Assembly: GCA_017509245.1 (NCBI GenBank)
Contig: JAFWQC010000012.1
Span: 25,259 to 89,258, forward strand
Direction: 5' to 3'
DNA from: Clostridiales bacterium
Lineage (GTDB): Bacteria; Bacillota; Clostridia; Saccharofermentanales; Saccharofermentanaceae
Length of the DNA: 64,000 nt
Shown: in pieces, positions 62,011 through 64,000 of the stretch
Position numbering within the stretch: position 1 is the first letter of the stretch
Layout: each line of letters opens with the position of its first letter
Notes under the pieces: generated by a model
The model's database searches: none
The model's input: the letters and a program-made list of their open reading frames with translations, nothing else
What the model was told of the DNA's origin: nothing
Translations under genes and position numbers: made by a program

Positions 62011-63365
62011 TGGCAACAACATCTTTGTGGAGCATAAGAGGTAATGTTACAGCGGTGATCAAGTATATTAAGAATCCCAAAAAGACAACACTTCCGGCAG
62101 GTATTCTGCCGGAAGTTGTTGCCGAATCTGAGAATATCGAGACTGTCCTTTCCCTGGTTGACTCGATTAATTGTTCTGTTAAGAATGCTGCCAAAGACAT
62201 GAACACACTTAAGGAGTACTATGGCAAGACCGGCGGGATTACAGCTTATCATGGATATCAGTCTTTCTCGCCGGAGGACGATATCACTCCTTTGCAGGCG
62301 CATAAGATCGGCATGGAACTTGCTCAGGCGTTATGGGGTGACAGACTTCAAGTCGTCGTTGCCACTCACCTTGACAAGGAAAACCACATTCATAATCACT
62401 TTGTGATCAATACAGTTCCTATTGACGGCAGCAACAAGTTCTGCAGAACAAAGCAGGATTATATGGATATGCGTGGCTACAGTGATGCGCTCTGCATGAA
62501 ATATGGTCTTACTATAATCTACCCTGATGGAAAGAAGAGAAATTACGGAGAGTATAAGGCTGATCTAGATGGAAAACCTACAATTAGATCCACGATCAGA
62601 ATGGACATTGACCGGGCAATCGCAGCTGCAGGTATTAACAATAATTTCTTTGATAACATGAAGAAATTAGGATATGAAATATATCTGTATAGCAGTAGTG
62701 GTGAACCGTTAGTTCATCCTAAGCTTAAGCCCTATGGAACACAGAAATGCTTTCGTTTTGACAAGCTTGGTGATGGTTACGATATCCCGGATATAAAGGA
62801 AAGACTTCGCTCTCCGGATAGAGAGTATTGTAGATTGTTTCCTCAGCCGCCTAAAAGGATACGTCACAATTACAGATGCCATAAGCCTAGAACGGTGTAT
62901 TCAACATATGAGTATTATGGTCGTTTCATGAGACTTCATATTTCAAGACCAGGTTATGTTAGAAGGGTCCCATATTATCTGAGGGAAGATATTGCAAAAT
63001 TCGAGCGCTTTGTAGAAAAGCAGAACTTCATGTCTGCACATAGATTTGAGTCGCTGGCAGATGTTGTAGCATACGCTGCATCTTTACAAGATAAGATCTC
63101 TTTTTTAACCAAGCAAAAACAAGATCTCTATATCAGAGCTTCCCACGAAGAGAAACAGGGCTCTGAAGCATATGCACATCTTTATAGAATGGCTGCAAAA
63201 GACAAATATGCAGAGATCCGCTCGCTTAGGAAGGAACTCAGGTTTTGCAAGGAAATCACAGGAGAGTATGAGAAACTGATGGCAAAGTGTATGGGACTCA
63301 GAAATGAGGTAACACTTGAGCGTAATGAGCTCATAAAGCAGAGGCAGAGAGTGCAGGTCAGGTGA
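62010..63365 (+). CDS. MOBP-type relaxase
   Basis: 451 aa relaxase. Tyr19 in VIKYIKNP is the likely nucleophile; the histidine motif THLDKENHIHNHFVIN (His120, 126, 128, 130) binds metal. The C-terminal 150 residues are a basic coiled coil. Different MOB class from the element 1 relaxase. Needs an external conjugation channel, as none is encoded. Confidence 0.92.
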   Translation: MATTSLWSIRGNVTAVIKYIKNPKKTTLPAGILPEVVAESENIETVLSLVDSINCSVKNAAKDMNTLKEYYGKTGGITAYHGYQSFSPEDDITPLQAHKIGMELAQALWGDRLQVVVATHLDKENHIHNHFVINTVPIDGSNKFCRTKQDYMDMRGYSDALCMKYGLTIIYPDGKKRNYGEYKADLDGKPTIRSTIRMDIDRAIAAAGINNNFFDNMKKLGYEIYLYSSSGEPLVHPKLKPYGTQKCFRFDKLGDGYDIPDIKERLRSPDREYCRLFPQPPKRIRHNYRCHKPRTVYSTYEYYGRFMRLHISRPGYVRRVPYYLREDIAKFERFVEKQNFMSAHRFESLADVVAYAASLQDKISFLTKQKQDLYIRASHEEKQGSEAYAHLYRMAAKDKYAEIRSLRKELRFCKEITGEYEKLMAKCMGLRNEVTLERNELIKQRQRVQVR

Positions 63366-63625
63366 CATTCCCTTCTTATTCCCGCCGGTTGGGGCGATGA
63401 TGGGTTACGTCCCATCAAGCCACAATCGGCCATCCAAGCGGTAGCGCGGAAGGAGTAGAAACGTGCAGTAATGGAGAGTTGTGAATCGGTCCGTGTTTTA
63501 AACTCAATGAGTTTTGAACGCGGACTGTTCACTAACTCGTAATGGATTTCCCGTTTTGTATATTCTTTCTGTGTCATACTGGTGTCATACCATTCGTGTA
63601 TTATGTAATCGTGGAGGTTTAAGAT
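63366..63625. other. Right end region of element 2
   Basis: No gene. An imperfect hairpin (ACTC-AAT-GAGT core) lies near 63490-63525. GTGTCATAC-TG-GTGTCATAC (63571-63590) has the same 11-bp period as the other att-like motifs. Confidence 0.5.
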
Positions 63626-63874
63626 ATGTTATATAGATTGTTGATTGTTGAAGATTCACCTGAACTGCTCGAGATCATGAGCAATTTCTTTTGCGAGGAA
63701 GGGTCTGGTCTTTGGACAGTTGATATTGCTAATAATGGCAATGATGCCATGACCAAGGTAACAGGAGAGACCTACGATCTTATGATCTTAGATATTATGC
63801 TCCCTGGTGCATCTGGCTTTGATATCTGCAAAGCATCACGAAGCATTAGTGACTGTCCGAAATTGCCATATTAG
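63626..63874 (+). pseudogene. Truncated response regulator receiver domain
   Basis: 83 codons from an ATG with GTGGAGG. LLIVEDSPELLEIM and LMILDIMLPGASGFDIC (phospho-acceptor Asp) are a normal receiver start. After SISDCP the frame enters foreign sequence and stops; the rest of the receiver and the DNA-binding domain are missing. The break falls where the opposite-strand methyltransferase fragment also breaks. Confidence 0.75.
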
Positions 63875-64000
63875 AAACTGCTTTCGTAAAGGCTCGATTT
63901 CTTTTTAATTCTAATATACTTTTTCTATCGGTCGCATCCGCCACACAAAATTCAATTTGTTTTGCATATTGTGATTGCCGTCTTTTAGCCAATTCTATCA
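63846..64000 (-). pseudogene. C-terminally broken methyltransferase fragment (runs off the window)
   Basis: The minus strand reads through from the window end to a stop at 63846-63848. VADATDRKSILELKRNRAFTKAVSNMAIS resembles the motif II/IV region of class-I SAM methyltransferases (xxDATDxxxL...FDxVxxNMAxxD). After this the frame ends at the response regulator junction. Partial at the window edge. Confidence 0.55.

Overview
The window looks like the origin region of a low-to-mid G+C Firmicutes chromosome (Clostridia, probably a gut or rumen anaerobe), followed by an AT-richer accessory region. The evidence is the gene order dnaA-dnaN-recF-remB-gyrB next to parA-parB, two perfect parS palindromes, the glmU-pth-mfd order, and Clostridia-type mobilizable elements. 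No 16S rRNA is present, so the genus cannot be named. Every gene from 1 to 28.4 kb is on the minus strand. Nearly every gene after 28.4 kb is on the plus strand. Replication therefore probably starts beside dnaA.

Core region (0-34.2 kb, left to right): a DHH phosphoesterase; a five-gene polyamine operon (speA-speE-speB-carboxyspermidine dehydrogenase-carboxyspermidine decarboxylase) driven by one strong promoter through a long structured leader that ends in a terminator; two overlapping nucleotidyltransferases; a toxin remnant and a repeat cluster next to tRNA-Arg(CCG); mfd, pth, glmU; a lactate/malate dehydrogenase; thrS; tRNA-Ser(UGA); parB, parA, parS; gyrB, remB, recF, dnaN, oriC, dnaA. 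On the other side of the origin lie a sortase, purA, an unknown lipoprotein and guaA.

The 3' side of guaA carries two stacked mobilizable elements. Element 1 (about 34.25-57.35 kb) lies between near-identical copies of a tandem TGTTCCCA motif. It holds an XRE regulator, excisionase, tyrosine integrase, MOBQ-type mobilization genes with a recognisable oriT, secreted and lipoprotein genes (one interrupted at a G8 tract), an AlbA_2 regulator, and a defence island. The island combines a Thoeris-like cluster (SIR2-SLOG ThsA with four TIR-type genes and a small membrane protein), an AbiF-like gene with its upstream small RNA, and a Hachiman pair (HamA/HamB). Element 2 (about 57.5-63.6 kb) has a promoter with a LexA-like box, a structured non-coding stretch, a second excisionase/integrase pair, a RepA-like ATPase and MOBP-type mobilization genes. 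The window ends at a junction where a response regulator and a methyltransferase are both truncated.

Most notable points: DnaA has Lys where Asp normally reads the DnaA box, and the adjacent origin lacks a canonical box cluster but repeats TGTTCAAAW; ParB has a histone-H1-like basic tail; the polyamine operon leader is an unrecognised RNA; an AlbA_2 gene carries the same 8-mer repeat in its promoter and inside its coding sequence; the Thoeris cluster has four TIR genes; and att-like tandem motifs with an 11-bp period mark the element boundaries.
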